A program made the position numbers and the translations under genes. Under the pieces are notes generated by a model that was not told the DNA's origin, did not search any database, and saw nothing but the letters and a program-made list of their open reading frames with translations. 64,000 nt of DNA from Myxococcaceae bacterium (GTDB lineage: Bacteria > Myxococcota_A > UBA9160), in contig CAJPFO010000107.1 in NCBI GenBank assembly GCA_905339255.1, positions 1 to 64,000 on the forward strand. Direction: 5' to 3'. This document shows, one piece after another, positions 38,436-46,565 of this stretch (position 1 is its first letter; every line of letters starts with the position of its first letter).

Positions 38436-39215
38436 ATGACGAGCTCGACGATCCCGGGGGCGGACGGAGCTGCGGAGTGGCTCCGAACGCCTCGCACGAT
38501 CTCACGGCGCGTGCGGCGCCGCGTGTGGCATGCGATCACGCCCGGCCGGGAGGGTTCGCCGCGCGGCCGCGCCGTCGAGGCGGTGCGCCGGGCGATCGAG
38601 GCTCACGTCGACGGACAGCGCATCGCCGAGGTGCTCCCCGAGGTCGTCGATCGCGCGCGCCACTTCGAGCGGATCGTTCCGCGTCTCTTGCCGAGCTACC
38701 GCCGTTTCGTCTCGAAGGTCGCCCCGCCGTCACGGACGACTTCGCTCGAGGTGGCGTCGTTTCTCGTGGCACTTTGTGCGGAACGTGCACCGCGGCGCGT
38801 CCTCGAGCTCGGTACGGGCTTCGCCTCGCTCGTGCTGCGCTCCGGCGCGATCGAGCGGGAGATGGAGGTCTGGTCGATCGATCCCGATGCCGCGCGACTC
38901 GGACGAAACCGCGCCTTCCTCGTGGCGGAAGGGGTCGCGACGGAGCGGATGCGCGCAGTTCGCGGTGACGAGCTTCGTCTCGAAGGGCGCTTCGACCTCG
39001 TCGTCCACGAGCTCGGCCCGGATTCCTCGGGCCGGCTCGCGCTGGCCATCGAACGCACCGCCTCCGGGGGCTTCGTGCTTCTCGACGGCGCCCACGACCC
39101 CGGGGCCGAAGGCCCGGCGCGAAACATCCTCGATTCCTTTGGCGCCGAGCAGTGGAGTCTTCGCGCGCTCACGCGCGATTGCTTCGGCCGCCACGCGCTG
39201 CTCGCCAGGCGCTGA
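38436..39215 (+). CDS. SAM-dependent methyltransferase-like protein
   Basis: A protein of 259 residues. The middle carries a class I Rossmann motif, RRVLELGTGFASLVLRSG, then an acidic residue after the second strand (VWSIDPDAARLGRNRAFL) and a FDLVVHELG strand, which together bind S-adenosylmethionine. The arginine-rich N-terminal 120 residues are helical and unrecognised. ATG at 38436 is preceded by GGGGGGAG; an in-frame TTG 30 bases earlier is less likely. The substrate is unknown. It precedes the acyl-CoA dehydrogenase pair by six bases and could be co-transcribed. Confidence 0.75.
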   Translation: MTSSTIPGADGAAEWLRTPRTISRRVRRRVWHAITPGREGSPRGRAVEAVRRAIEAHVDGQRIAEVLPEVVDRARHFERIVPRLLPSYRRFVSKVAPPSRTTSLEVASFLVALCAERAPRRVLELGTGFASLVLRSGAIEREMEVWSIDPDAARLGRNRAFLVAEGVATERMRAVRGDELRLEGRFDLVVHELGPDSSGRLALAIERTASGGFVLLDGAHDPGAEGPARNILDSFGAEQWSLRALTRDCFGRHALLARR

Positions 39216-39221
39216 GTCGCG

Positions 39222-40322
39222 ATGATCGACTTCGAGCTTCCGACCGAGCTCGCGCTCCTCCGGGATACGGCGCGCGCTTTCGCCGAGGGTCGTCTCCGGC
39301 CGCGCGAGCGGGTCTCCGAGGCCGAGCGAGGGGTCGGAGACGAACTCCTGCGGCTGCATCGCGAGATCGGCCTCGCGGGCGTCGGCTGGCCCGAGGCGCT
39401 CGGGGGAGCGGGGCTCGGCGCGCTCGCCCAGGCGCTCGTCCGCGAGGAGCTCGCTGCCGCCGATGCCGGAGCGGCGCTCGCGCTCGATCCGCTCGGGGCG
39501 GCGCTCGACGCGCTGCGGATCTTCGGAGGCGATGAGGCGCTCGAGCGCTTCGCAGCCCCCATCGTCGAACGCCGCGGAGCGCGGGCGCTTCTCGTCTACG
39601 ATGCGGCGCCGCACGTCGAGACCCACTCGGGCCTCGCGCGCGGGACGATCGCTTGGGTTCCTGCCGATCGGCTCGACCTCGTGGTCGTCCTCGAACGCGA
39701 GCGTGCCTACCTCGTCGCCGACGCCCTCCGCTTCGAAGCGCGACGGGGGGCGGGGCTGCGGGCGGCCGGAGCATCGACCCTCCACATCGACGGTGCGCCG
39801 ATCGTCGCCGAGTGGGTGAGCACGCCGGGCGCTCGTGCGGCGCTCGCCGCCGCGCGACTCGAGGTGGCGGCGTTGCTCGTCGGCGTCGCGCGCCGCGCCG
39901 CCGAGTTCTCTCGTGCCTACGCGCTCGAACGGGTTGCGTTCGGTCGGCCGATCGCGCACCACCAGGCGCTCGCCTTCCAGATCGCCGACATGGCCGGCGC
40001 GGTCGAGGCGGCGCGGCATCTGGTGATCGACGCCGCCTGGAGGATCGACTCGGGCCTCGCCGCGGACGAGGCGTGCGCGACGGCCTTCGTCGAATGCGTC
40101 GAGGCGTCGATGTTCGTTGCTCCCCGCGCGTTGCAGATCCTGGGAGGCCACGGCTTCATGCAGGACCACCCCGTCGAGAAGTACCTGCGAGACGCTCGCG
40201 CGCTCGGCCTGCTCGCGGGCGGAGTCGATCTCTCGCGCGAAGACGCGAGCCGCGCGATCGTCGCCTCGAGAGGTGCGATTGCGCTCGCGGCCGATGATCC
40301 GCTCGAGGGAATCGAAGCCTAG
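39222..40322 (+). CDS. Acyl-CoA dehydrogenase subunit lacking the catalytic glutamate
   Basis: A flavoprotein-family protein of 366 residues with the acyl-CoA dehydrogenase fold: FELPTELALLRDTARAFAE at the start, GVGWPEALGGAG, ERVAFGRPIAHHQALAFQIADM and the C-terminal ALQILGGHGFMQDHPVEKYLRDA. The position that carries the general base in most members (usually EGT after RDA) reads LLAGGVD, and no alternative Glu is apparent in the helix before AFGRP. It is also short. The next gene overlaps by one base and does keep the glutamate. This matches the heteromeric acyl-CoA dehydrogenases known from actinobacterial sterol side-chain degradation, where one chain is non-catalytic. Confidence 0.85.
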   Translation: MIDFELPTELALLRDTARAFAEGRLRPRERVSEAERGVGDELLRLHREIGLAGVGWPEALGGAGLGALAQALVREELAAADAGAALALDPLGAALDALRIFGGDEALERFAAPIVERRGARALLVYDAAPHVETHSGLARGTIAWVPADRLDLVVVLERERAYLVADALRFEARRGAGLRAAGASTLHIDGAPIVAEWVSTPGARAALAAARLEVAALLVGVARRAAEFSRAYALERVAFGRPIAHHQALAFQIADMAGAVEAARHLVIDAAWRIDSGLAADEACATAFVECVEASMFVAPRALQILGGHGFMQDHPVEKYLRDARALGLLAGGVDLSREDASRAIVASRGAIALAADDPLEGIEA

Positions 40323-41500
40323 TGGACCTTTCGCTCGATGATCGCCTTCGGCAACGGCTCTTGCGCGTGCGCGAGCTCGGCCGCAGCGAGATGCGTCCGC
40401 TCGGCCTCGAGGCCGACCGGCTCGGTCGACCGCTTCCTGCGGACCACCCCTTCTTCGAGCGACTCGTCGCACTCGGACTCGGTCGGACCCGCTGGTCCGG
40501 CGAGGGTGAAGCGGGCGGTGCGGGCGGCGGGGGAACCCGCGCGGTCGTGCAGCTCGCCGAGGAGATGGCGTATTGGGACCGCGGCGTGGCCGTGGCGTTT
40601 CCGGGGCCCGGCCTCGGCGAAGCGCCGCTTCTCGCGCTCGGGAGCGAGGAGCAGCGCGAGCGATTCCTCGGTCCCTTCCGCTCGCCGGACCGACCGCACT
40701 GGGGTGCGCTCGCCATGACCGAGCCCGGCGCGGGCTCCGACGTCGCGGCGATCCGTTCGCGCGCCCGGCGCGTCGACGGTGGCTTCGTCCTCGATGGCGA
40801 GAAGTCCTTCGCTGCCAACGCGAGCCGTGCGGACTGGATCGTCGTCTTCGCCACCGTCGATCCGGCGCTCGGCCGCGAGGGGCATCGAGCCTTCGTCGTC
40901 GAGCGCGGAAGCCCCGGTCTCGGCAACTTCCACGTCGAGCACAAGATGGGGCTCAAGGCGTACGAGTCGACGAGCTTCACGCTGCGCGACTGCTTCGTTC
41001 CGGATTCGAATCTGCTCGCCGGAAACGATCCGAGCGCCCGTCGGTCCGGATTTTCCGGAGCGCTGCGATCGTTCAACTCGACACGCCCCGCGATCGCCGC
41101 GATGGCCGTCGGGATGGGACGAGCCGTCCTCGACGAGTCGGTGGCCTTCGCGAGAGCGCACGGTCTCCTGCGCTCGATCCGCGTCCAGGACCGCCTCGAG
41201 CGGATGCGGCGCAAGCTCCGTGCCTCGCGTTGGCTCTGCCTACGCGCGGCGTGGCTCGCGGACCTCCGGCGCGAAAACCAGCTCGAGGCTTCGATGGCGA
41301 AGGCCATCGCGCCCGCTGCCGCGCTCGATGCGGCGGTGGCCGGCATGGAGATCCTGGGCGAGGTCGCGGGCCGCGGCGATACGCTCGTCGAGAAGCTCTT
41401 TCGCGACGTGAAAGCGATGGACATCGTCGAGGGTACCGGAGAGATCCAGCGCATCGTGATGGCGCGGCGCCTGGTCGGGCTTCCTCGCGACACCGGCTGA
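40322..41500 (+). CDS. Acyl-CoA dehydrogenase subunit with catalytic glutamate
   Basis: A protein of 392 residues. The FAD/substrate motif is complete (WGALAMTEPGAGSDVAAIRSRARR, then DGEKSFAANASRADWIVVFA), and the C-terminal catalytic base is Glu370 in MDIVEGTGEIQ. It starts with GTG at 40322, one base inside the stop of the preceding dehydrogenase gene, which implies coupled translation and probably a hetero-oligomer. The natural acyl-CoA is not evident. A periplasmic-type alpha/beta hydrolase gene follows after 24 bases. Confidence 0.9.
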   Translation: MDLSLDDRLRQRLLRVRELGRSEMRPLGLEADRLGRPLPADHPFFERLVALGLGRTRWSGEGEAGGAGGGGTRAVVQLAEEMAYWDRGVAVAFPGPGLGEAPLLALGSEEQRERFLGPFRSPDRPHWGALAMTEPGAGSDVAAIRSRARRVDGGFVLDGEKSFAANASRADWIVVFATVDPALGREGHRAFVVERGSPGLGNFHVEHKMGLKAYESTSFTLRDCFVPDSNLLAGNDPSARRSGFSGALRSFNSTRPAIAAMAVGMGRAVLDESVAFARAHGLLRSIRVQDRLERMRRKLRASRWLCLRAAWLADLRRENQLEASMAKAIAPAAALDAAVAGMEILGEVAGRGDTLVEKLFRDVKAMDIVEGTGEIQRIVMARRLVGLPRDTG

Positions 41501-41524
41501 TGCAATCGCCAAGGAGGGCGGGAG

Positions 41525-42532
41525 ATGCGTCGATGGATCGCAATCGTGGTCGGGGCCGTATTCCTCGCCGTCGCGGTGCCGCTCGCCGGGGCGCACTGGC
41601 TCGGCTGGGGAGGCGACGCGGCGTTCGTGCCGGGCGCCGACCGGGAGGTCGAGATCGGCGGCGGACGGAGGTTGAACGTCCGAGACGTGGGGACGGGGCC
41701 GCCGATCGTCCTCGTCCACGGTCTACCCTCGAACATCGGTGACTGGGGCGAGGTGCCCGAGAAGCTCGCTGCGCTCGGGCATCGCGTGGTCGTCTACGAT
41801 CGGATCGGCTACGGACACTCGAGCCGCGACGACGACGCTTCGGCCGAAACGTATACCTACGAGTCGAACGCTCGCGATCTCGAGGCCCTTCTCGACGCGC
41901 TCGGAATCGAGCGTGCGACGCTCGCCGGCTGGTCGTACGGCGGCGCGGTCGTCCAGGAATTCACGGCGTCGCGGCCCGAGCGCGTCGAGGCGGTGGCGCT
42001 GCTCGGGTCGGTGGGCCCCGCGTCGGCGCCGGGAGACGACGCGCTCTCGATCCTACTCGGCTCTCCTCTGGCGCTTCCCGTGCTCCGTTGGGTGGCCGCG
42101 GTGCCGCCGGTCGGCAACGCCTTCCTGGGAGAGAACCTTCGGCTCGCCTTCGCGCGCGAGCGCGACATTCCACCCGGCTTCGCCGAGCGAACCCGTGCGA
42201 TGCTCGCGCTTCCCGGAACGCTCGAGGCCTTCGTGGCCGAGGCCCGCCGTGATGCACCGTCCTCGCTCGAGCCCGAAAGGATCGCCGTCGCTTCGCTGGT
42301 GCTTCACGGGACGGAGGATTTCCTGGTTCCGCTCGAGGTCGGTCGCGATCTCGACCGGAGGCTTCCCGCTTCGCAGCTCCTCGTCGTTCCCGGTGGAAGC
42401 CACATGCTACCGACGACACACGCCGATCTCGTGGCCGGTGCGCTCCACGCACTCGCGACGGAGAGGGCTCAGGAAGCGGCGACTTCGTCCTCGGCCGGGA
42501 CGAGCGGCAAGGCCTCGCGTCTCGAGCCGTAG
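41525..42532 (+). CDS. Membrane-anchored or exported alpha/beta hydrolase
   Basis: 335 residues. The N-terminus RRWIAIVVGAVFLAVAVPLAGA is an uncleaved anchor or signal peptide. The hydrolase core has the oxyanion motif VLVHGLPSNIGDW, nucleophile Ser137 in AGWSYGGAVV, a candidate Asp in LHGTEDFLVP and His in PGGSHMLPTTH, the complete order of an esterase or C-C hydrolase. ATG at 41525 follows AAGGAGGGCGGGAG. The last 64 bases overlap the convergent YihY gene, so both C-termini are encoded by the same DNA. Confidence 0.88.
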   Translation: MRRWIAIVVGAVFLAVAVPLAGAHWLGWGGDAAFVPGADREVEIGGGRRLNVRDVGTGPPIVLVHGLPSNIGDWGEVPEKLAALGHRVVVYDRIGYGHSSRDDDASAETYTYESNARDLEALLDALGIERATLAGWSYGGAVVQEFTASRPERVEAVALLGSVGPASAPGDDALSILLGSPLALPVLRWVAAVPPVGNAFLGENLRLAFARERDIPPGFAERTRAMLALPGTLEAFVAEARRDAPSSLEPERIAVASLVLHGTEDFLVPLEVGRDLDRRLPASQLLVVPGGSHMLPTTHADLVAGALHALATERAQEAATSSSAGTSGKASRLEP

Positions 42533-43368
42533 AAGCGCGAGTAGACCTCGGTGAACTCGGCGCCGATGAAGAGAAGCTGCGCGGAGTAGTAGATCCAGAG
42601 CAGCACGAGGACGAGCGAGCCCGCGGCTCCGTAGACCGACGCCACGCCGGCGCGTCCGAGATAGAGGCCGATCAGGCTCTTTCCGACCGAGAAGAGGATG
42701 GCCGTCACGAGCGCGCCGATCCAGACGTCACGCCATTCGGGCGCCACGTCGGGGAGGAGCTTGTAGATCATCGCAAAGAGAGCCGTGATCACGAGGAACG
42801 AGAACCCGAGGTTGAGCGGTGGGACGAGCCGCCCGAGCAGCGGAGCCTGCTCGTCGACGATCTCGTGGAGCGCGGAGAGCGCCGCCGAGGTCGTGAGCGA
42901 GGCGAGCAGCAGGATCCCCACGACGATGATCATCGCGAAAGCCAGGGCTCGGCGTCGCAGCGCGCTGCGCACCGCGCTCGTCCCCGGATCGGGAGGCGGC
43001 GTGTTCCAGATCTGGTTGAGCGAGCCCTGGAGCTGGCCGACCACGCCCGAAGCTCCGAAGAACATCGTCGCGAGGCTCGCCACGGTGGCGACGACTCCGC
43101 TCGTCGGCTGGCTCGCCTGCTGGATCATCCCCTGCAGGAGTCTCGCGCCCTCGGGGCCGACCATGCTCGCGACCTCCTCGACGATCTCTCCCTCGGCCGC
43201 GGCTCGCCCGAAGACGAGGCCGGCGATGGCGATCAGGAGCACGAGCAGCGGCGCGAGCGAGAAGATCGTGTAGTACGCGAGGGCTGCGCCGTGCGTGAGC
43301 GCGCGGTCGTCGCTCCACTTCGCGTAGACCTCGCGCAGGAATCGGCCCGCCGACGGACGCTCGCCCAT
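42469..43368 (-). CDS. YihY/BrkB family inner-membrane protein
   Basis: 299 residues with six hydrophobic segments. The family opening is present (LTHGAALAYYTIFSLAPLLVLLIAIAG), followed by LFGASGVVGQLQGSLNQIW-like sequence, the conserved YKLLPDVAPEWRDVWIGALVTA and LWIYYSAQLLFIGAEFTEVY. YihY proteins were once miscalled RNase BN; their role is uncertain. ATG at 43368 begins MGERPSAGRFLREVYAKW. Its 3' end overlaps the hydrolase gene for 64 bases. Confidence 0.93.
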   Translation of the reverse strand: MGERPSAGRFLREVYAKWSDDRALTHGAALAYYTIFSLAPLLVLLIAIAGLVFGRAAAEGEIVEEVASMVGPEGARLLQGMIQQASQPTSGVVATVASLATMFFGASGVVGQLQGSLNQIWNTPPPDPGTSAVRSALRRRALAFAMIIVVGILLLASLTTSAALSALHEIVDEQAPLLGRLVPPLNLGFSFLVITALFAMIYKLLPDVAPEWRDVWIGALVTAILFSVGKSLIGLYLGRAGVASVYGAAGSLVLVLLWIYYSAQLLFIGAEFTEVYSRFYGSRREALPLVPAEDEVAAS

Positions 43369-43417
43369 GGCGGGAATCTCTCGCTTGGAGCGGGCGCCGG
43401 CAAGGCGCGCGAAGCGC

Positions 43418-43445
43418 GAGGGTCCGGGCGAGCGCCCGGACCCTC
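43418..43445 (-). terminator. Perfect 13-bp hairpin after the NPPG-repeat gene
   Basis: GAGGGTCCGGGCG (43418-43430) and CGCCCGGACCCTC (43433-43445) are exact inverted repeats with only AG between them. The structure starts 10 bases beyond the stop of the minus-strand NPPG-repeat gene. It is very stable but lacks a T-run, so it may terminate or protect that transcript's 3' end. Confidence 0.6.
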
Positions 43446-43455
43446 GCCGCCGGGA

Positions 43456-43788
43456 TCAGCGCCTGGCGCGATGCGGTCGTCGATCGGGGCTCGCCCCGGG
43501 CCCGCCGATCGGCCCCTTCGGGTTCTCCCAGTTCGTTCCGGGGCCGCCCACCCGTCCCGGCGGGTTGTTGTCGCGGTCGATCCGATGCGGGCGATGGAAG
43601 AGGTTCGGGCTCGCGCCGGCCCCGCCCCTCGGCCCGGGTCGGTTCTCCCAGTTGGTCCCCGGGCCGCCTCCGGGCCCGGGCGGGTTGTCGTCGCGGTCGA
43701 TGGCCGATGCCGGAAGCCCGGCGCTCGCGAGGGCGATCGCGAATGCGGCGACGGGAAGGTTTCGCAGCCAGATGCTCGGGCGATGCAT
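43456..43788 (-). CDS. Secreted NPPG/NWEN two-repeat protein, unknown function
   Basis: 110 residues. The signal peptide runs to ASA at residues 27-29 (LPVAAFAIALASAGLPASA), so the mature protein is almost entirely two copies of a 40-residue unit. The first begins at residue 30 and the second at 70. Each has IDRDxNPPG, then a glycine/proline run, GGPGTNWEN, and a second glycine/proline run ending GAS-P. The unit is rich in Gly, Pro, Asn and Asp, with no cysteine and no hydrophobic core, so it is likely extended or unfolded. I recognise no family. The perfect hairpin downstream suggests a free-standing transcript. Confidence 0.75.
   Translation of the reverse strand: MHRPSIWLRNLPVAAFAIALASAGLPASAIDRDDNPPGPGGGPGTNWENRPGPRGGAGASPNLFHRPHRIDRDNNPPGRVGGPGTNWENPKGPIGGPGASPDRRPHRARR
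43465..43701 (-). repeat. Two tandem copies encoding the NPPG/NWEN unit
   Basis: Copy 1 (43582-43701) and copy 2 (43465-43581) are about 120 bases each and closely similar, both containing CGACCGCGACAAC-like and GGGAACTGGGAGAAC segments on the coding strand. They make up the whole mature protein. Confidence 0.75.
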
Positions 43789-43864
43789 GGAGTCCTCCTC
43801 GGTGCGGCGCGGCGTCGAGTTCCGCCCCGTGCTGCTTCAACCGGGAGGATCCGGGAAGGTTTCG

Positions 43865-44497
43865 CTAGCGCGCCCCCTGCATCGGAAAGTGGAGGATCGG
43901 CGCTTCGACCCGGCGTCGGGGCGGCGCCGTGCGCCGCGCGGATCGGCCGGGGCCGATCTCCGTGGGGCCATGGCGGAAGAGCCGCTCGAGAGCCGATCCG
44001 TCCGACACGCTTCGGTGTAAGATCGGCCGGGCGTCGCCCGGAATCCCGGCGACGAGTTCGCTCGCCAAGAGAACACTCGCACGAAGCCCGTTCGCCGAGA
44101 GGGCGAGCTGGGTCATCGCCGCCGCCAGCGGGACGAGCGCCGTCCACTCGCGGAAGAGGAGCCGAGCGACGTCGCAGCGATAGTGCTCGAAGAACGGAGC
44201 GTCCGCGAAGGCGTGCTCGATGGCACGCATCGCACGCGGTGCGAAAGACGCCGTCGGAGCGAGGCGGATCGCGCAAAGCGGTGTGCCCGGGGTGGCCGCC
44301 CGGATCGGCAGCGTGAGCCAGACGTCGCCCGCGTCGGTCGAGAGCCTCGCGCGATGCGACGCGGGTGCCGCTTCGAGCGGAAGGTCGTCGCGGAGCACGA
44401 CGGCGGCCGCCGAACGCGCGGCCAGGACGAGCCCCGCCGTGGGCCAGAAGGCCGGAAGCGTCGCGAGGATCCCGCGCTCCGAGGCGGCTCTCGCCAA
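43865..44497 (-). CDS. WbqC-like family protein
   Basis: 210 residues resembling the WbqC family: an ILATLPAFWPTAGLVLAARSA start in place of the usual HQP, a VVLRDDLPLEAAPASHRARL stretch, DVWLTLPIRA and a FFEHYRCDVARLLFREWTAL region. WbqC-type proteins occur in O-antigen and glycolipid clusters with an unclear, probably sugar-modifying, role. The start is TTG at 44497 after GGGGGTAG. It lies 38 bases downstream of xthA on the same strand. The C-terminal 35 residues are arginine-rich and unlike the family. Confidence 0.6.
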   Translation of the reverse strand: MARAASERGILATLPAFWPTAGLVLAARSAAAVVLRDDLPLEAAPASHRARLSTDAGDVWLTLPIRAATPGTPLCAIRLAPTASFAPRAMRAIEHAFADAPFFEHYRCDVARLLFREWTALVPLAAAMTQLALSANGLRASVLLASELVAGIPGDARPILHRSVSDGSALERLFRHGPTEIGPGRSARRTAPPRRRVEAPILHFPMQGAR

Positions 44498-44535
44498 GGT
44501 CTACCCCCGGACTCCCCCATCGGAAGATCGGGGAT

Positions 44536-45354
44536 TCACTTGAGCAGGGGGGCGGCGTCGAACTCGACGCCCGCCGGACAATGGTCCGAGCCTTCGACCG
44601 CAGGCTCGAGCCAGGCGCGCCGCAGTGCGTGCGTGGCCTCCGGACAGGCGAGGATGTAGTCGATCCTCCAGCCGATGTTGCGTGCGCGCACGCCGAAGCG
44701 CTGGCTCCACCACGAATAGTGTCCGGGGCCCGGCTCGAAGTGCCGGAAGCTGTCGGTGAGCCCCGAGCGAAGCCAGCGGTCGAACTCCTCGCGCTCCTCG
44801 GGGAGGAAGCCGCTCGTCGTCCGGTTCTCCTTCGGTCGGGCGAGATCGATCTCCTGGTGCGCGGTGTTGAAATCGCCGAGGACCACGACGCACGCCCCCT
44901 CCTGGCGGAGCTTTCCGATCCGCTCGTGGAGCGCGCGGTAGAAGGCGAGCTTGAAGGGCACCCGCGAGTTGTCGCGCTCTCGACCGCTGCCGTTCGGGAA
45001 GTAGGCGTTCACGACGGCGAGCCGCCCGAAGCGCGCGATCTGGAGCCTTCCCTCGGAGTCGAGTTCGCGGTCTCCGAGTCGGGTCTCGAGATCGTCGGGC
45101 TCGCGCTTCGCATAGAGCCCCACTCCGCTGTAGCCCGCGCGCTCGGCGGCAGAGAACGACGTCCAGTAGCCCTCGGGCGACGCGATTTCCGCCGCGAGCT
45201 CCGTGGCGCGCGCGCGGACTTCCTGGACTCCGACCACGAACGCTCCGCTCGAATGGAGCCACTCGGCGAAGCCCCGCCTCGCGCACGAGCGTAGGCCGTT
45301 CACGTTCCACGAGAGCAGCCGGAGCGTTTGGCTGCCGCGAGCTACGCGAGCCAC
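44536..45354 (-). CDS. xthA: Exodeoxyribonuclease III-like AP endonuclease
   Basis: DNA-repair nuclease of 272 residues acting on abasic sites. Catalytic motifs are in order: LLSWNVNGLRS, VQEVRA (metal Glu), GYSGVGLYAKRE, NAYFPNGSGRERDN, LGDFNTAH (Asp and Asn), NIGWRIDYIL and the terminal GSDHCPAGVEF (catalytic His). The usual LQETK Lys is Arg here. The start is GTG at 45354, inside the end of the upstream GST-like gene (13-base overlap), consistent with coupling. Confidence 0.9.
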   Translation of the reverse strand: MARVARGSQTLRLLSWNVNGLRSCARRGFAEWLHSSGAFVVGVQEVRARATELAAEIASPEGYWTSFSAAERAGYSGVGLYAKREPDDLETRLGDRELDSEGRLQIARFGRLAVVNAYFPNGSGRERDNSRVPFKLAFYRALHERIGKLRQEGACVVVLGDFNTAHQEIDLARPKENRTTSGFLPEEREEFDRWLRSGLTDSFRHFEPGPGHYSWWSQRFGVRARNIGWRIDYILACPEATHALRRAWLEPAVEGSDHCPAGVEFDAAPLLK

Positions 45355-46337
45355 GTGCGGCAGCCCGCTTCTTCGAGGATCGGATCGAGCGTCGACCGGT
45401 CGACGACGGCCGCGTAACGCTTGCGCAGCACCGCGAGCGATCGCGCGTGGTACTTCTGCGTTTCCTGCTCGAAGTCCGTGCCATCGAGCGTCAGCCTGAA
45501 CGTCGGCTCTCCCTTTTCGAGCGCGCGGGCGTTGGCGGTCGACCAGGGCAAGAAGATCGCACCGACCTCGTCGCGGAGCAGCGGCAGGAGCGTCGGTCCG
45601 AGCGACTCCCACGCCTCGAAGTCGCCTTCGGCGCGCGGGTCGAGCATGCGCTCGATCCAGCGCAGCACCGAGCGGCCTCGCTCCTGCATCACGCGCGAGG
45701 GGGTGGGATCGACCGCGCACTCGTAGAGCTGCGCGAAGCAACCGAAGTCGGCGAGTGCGGGGCGCCCGCCGAACAAGAAGCGACGCGAAGCGAGATGCGT
45801 CTCGAGGATCCGGACGAGTCGCTCGAACGAACCCTCGATCACGCCGCGAGTCGCCTTCGACGATCCGACCAACCGGAGGCGCGGGATCATCCGCTTGCGG
45901 ATCATCTCGGCGGTGCTCGAGATCTGCTCGGCGGAGGCTCCCGGGAGCGTCTCCTTCGCGATCCTCTCGGCCGCCGAGAGCTGATCGTCCTCGTACGTCC
46001 AGCGGTAATGGAACATGGGCTTGTTGCCCCATTCGTCGGCGTACTCCTCGACGAGCGCCGAGAGGAACGCGAGGGCCGGGTCCGCGGGTTGGAGCGGCGG
46101 CTCGGGGAAGCGCTCCTCCATCCTCTCCAGGATCGGTGTCGAATCCTGCAGCGCCTCGCCTTCGGGCGTCAGCACGAGGGGAACGAGCGGGAGCTTCGCG
46201 TGCCGCTGGAACTCGGCCATCGTGTTCTGGTCGCGGACGATCCACTGGTGGGGGATTCGCTTGTAGCGGAAGTACGAGCGCACCTTGACCGAGTAGGGGG
46301 ACATCTCGCTGCCGAAGATCCGATGGCTCGCCGTCAA
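45342..46337 (-). CDS. Glutathione S-transferase-like protein
   Basis: 331 residues. The N-terminal thioredoxin-like domain starts SHRIFGSEMSPYSVKVRSYF with the S-P-Y-S motif, then a cis-proline segment LPLVPLVLTPEGEALQDSTPIL, matching GST N-domains. The C-terminal part is all helical (EEYADEWGNKPMFHYRWTYE, RPALADFGCFAQLYE) as in the large bacterial GST-like proteins. No ATG is available; TTG at 46337 is preceded by CGGGGAGAG at good spacing. It is divergent from the transporter gene and coupled to xthA. Confidence 0.8.
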   Translation of the reverse strand: MTASHRIFGSEMSPYSVKVRSYFRYKRIPHQWIVRDQNTMAEFQRHAKLPLVPLVLTPEGEALQDSTPILERMEERFPEPPLQPADPALAFLSALVEEYADEWGNKPMFHYRWTYEDDQLSAAERIAKETLPGASAEQISSTAEMIRKRMIPRLRLVGSSKATRGVIEGSFERLVRILETHLASRRFLFGGRPALADFGCFAQLYECAVDPTPSRVMQERGRSVLRWIERMLDPRAEGDFEAWESLGPTLLPLLRDEVGAIFLPWSTANARALEKGEPTFRLTLDGTDFEQETQKYHARSLAVLRKRYAAVVDRSTLDPILEEAGCRTWLA

Positions 46338-46565
46338 TGCTGCTCTCCCCGAACGCCCGGGGCGCCGGACGCCCGTCCATGGTGCCCGCGATACGAAGTC
46401 GCGCCAAGCCCCGATCCGGGCTCCGGCTCGGCCTCGGGCCGAAACGCGGCGCGCTCTCGGCGCAGCGGGGCGGGGAGGCTGGCGACACCGGGCGGTCCGT
46501 CGTACATCTCGGCAGCGCGATCGTCGCGACCGCCTGCGCGGCAGGCTGCCATCGGAGAGGACCCC

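Noticed and set aside
42865-44316. Plus-strand frame of 483 codons across YihY, the NPPG gene and the WbqC-like gene
   Set aside because: It crosses three opposing genes and a hairpin and contains no domain.
45447-46565. N-terminal 370-codon extension of the transporter frame
   Set aside because: It is antisense to the GST-like gene, charged and non-hydrophobic; the transporter fold begins only at about 46590.
46323-46565. ATG start at 46323 for the transporter
   Set aside because: It would add about 80 Arg/Pro/Ser-rich residues overlapping the divergent gene start; kept only as an alternative.
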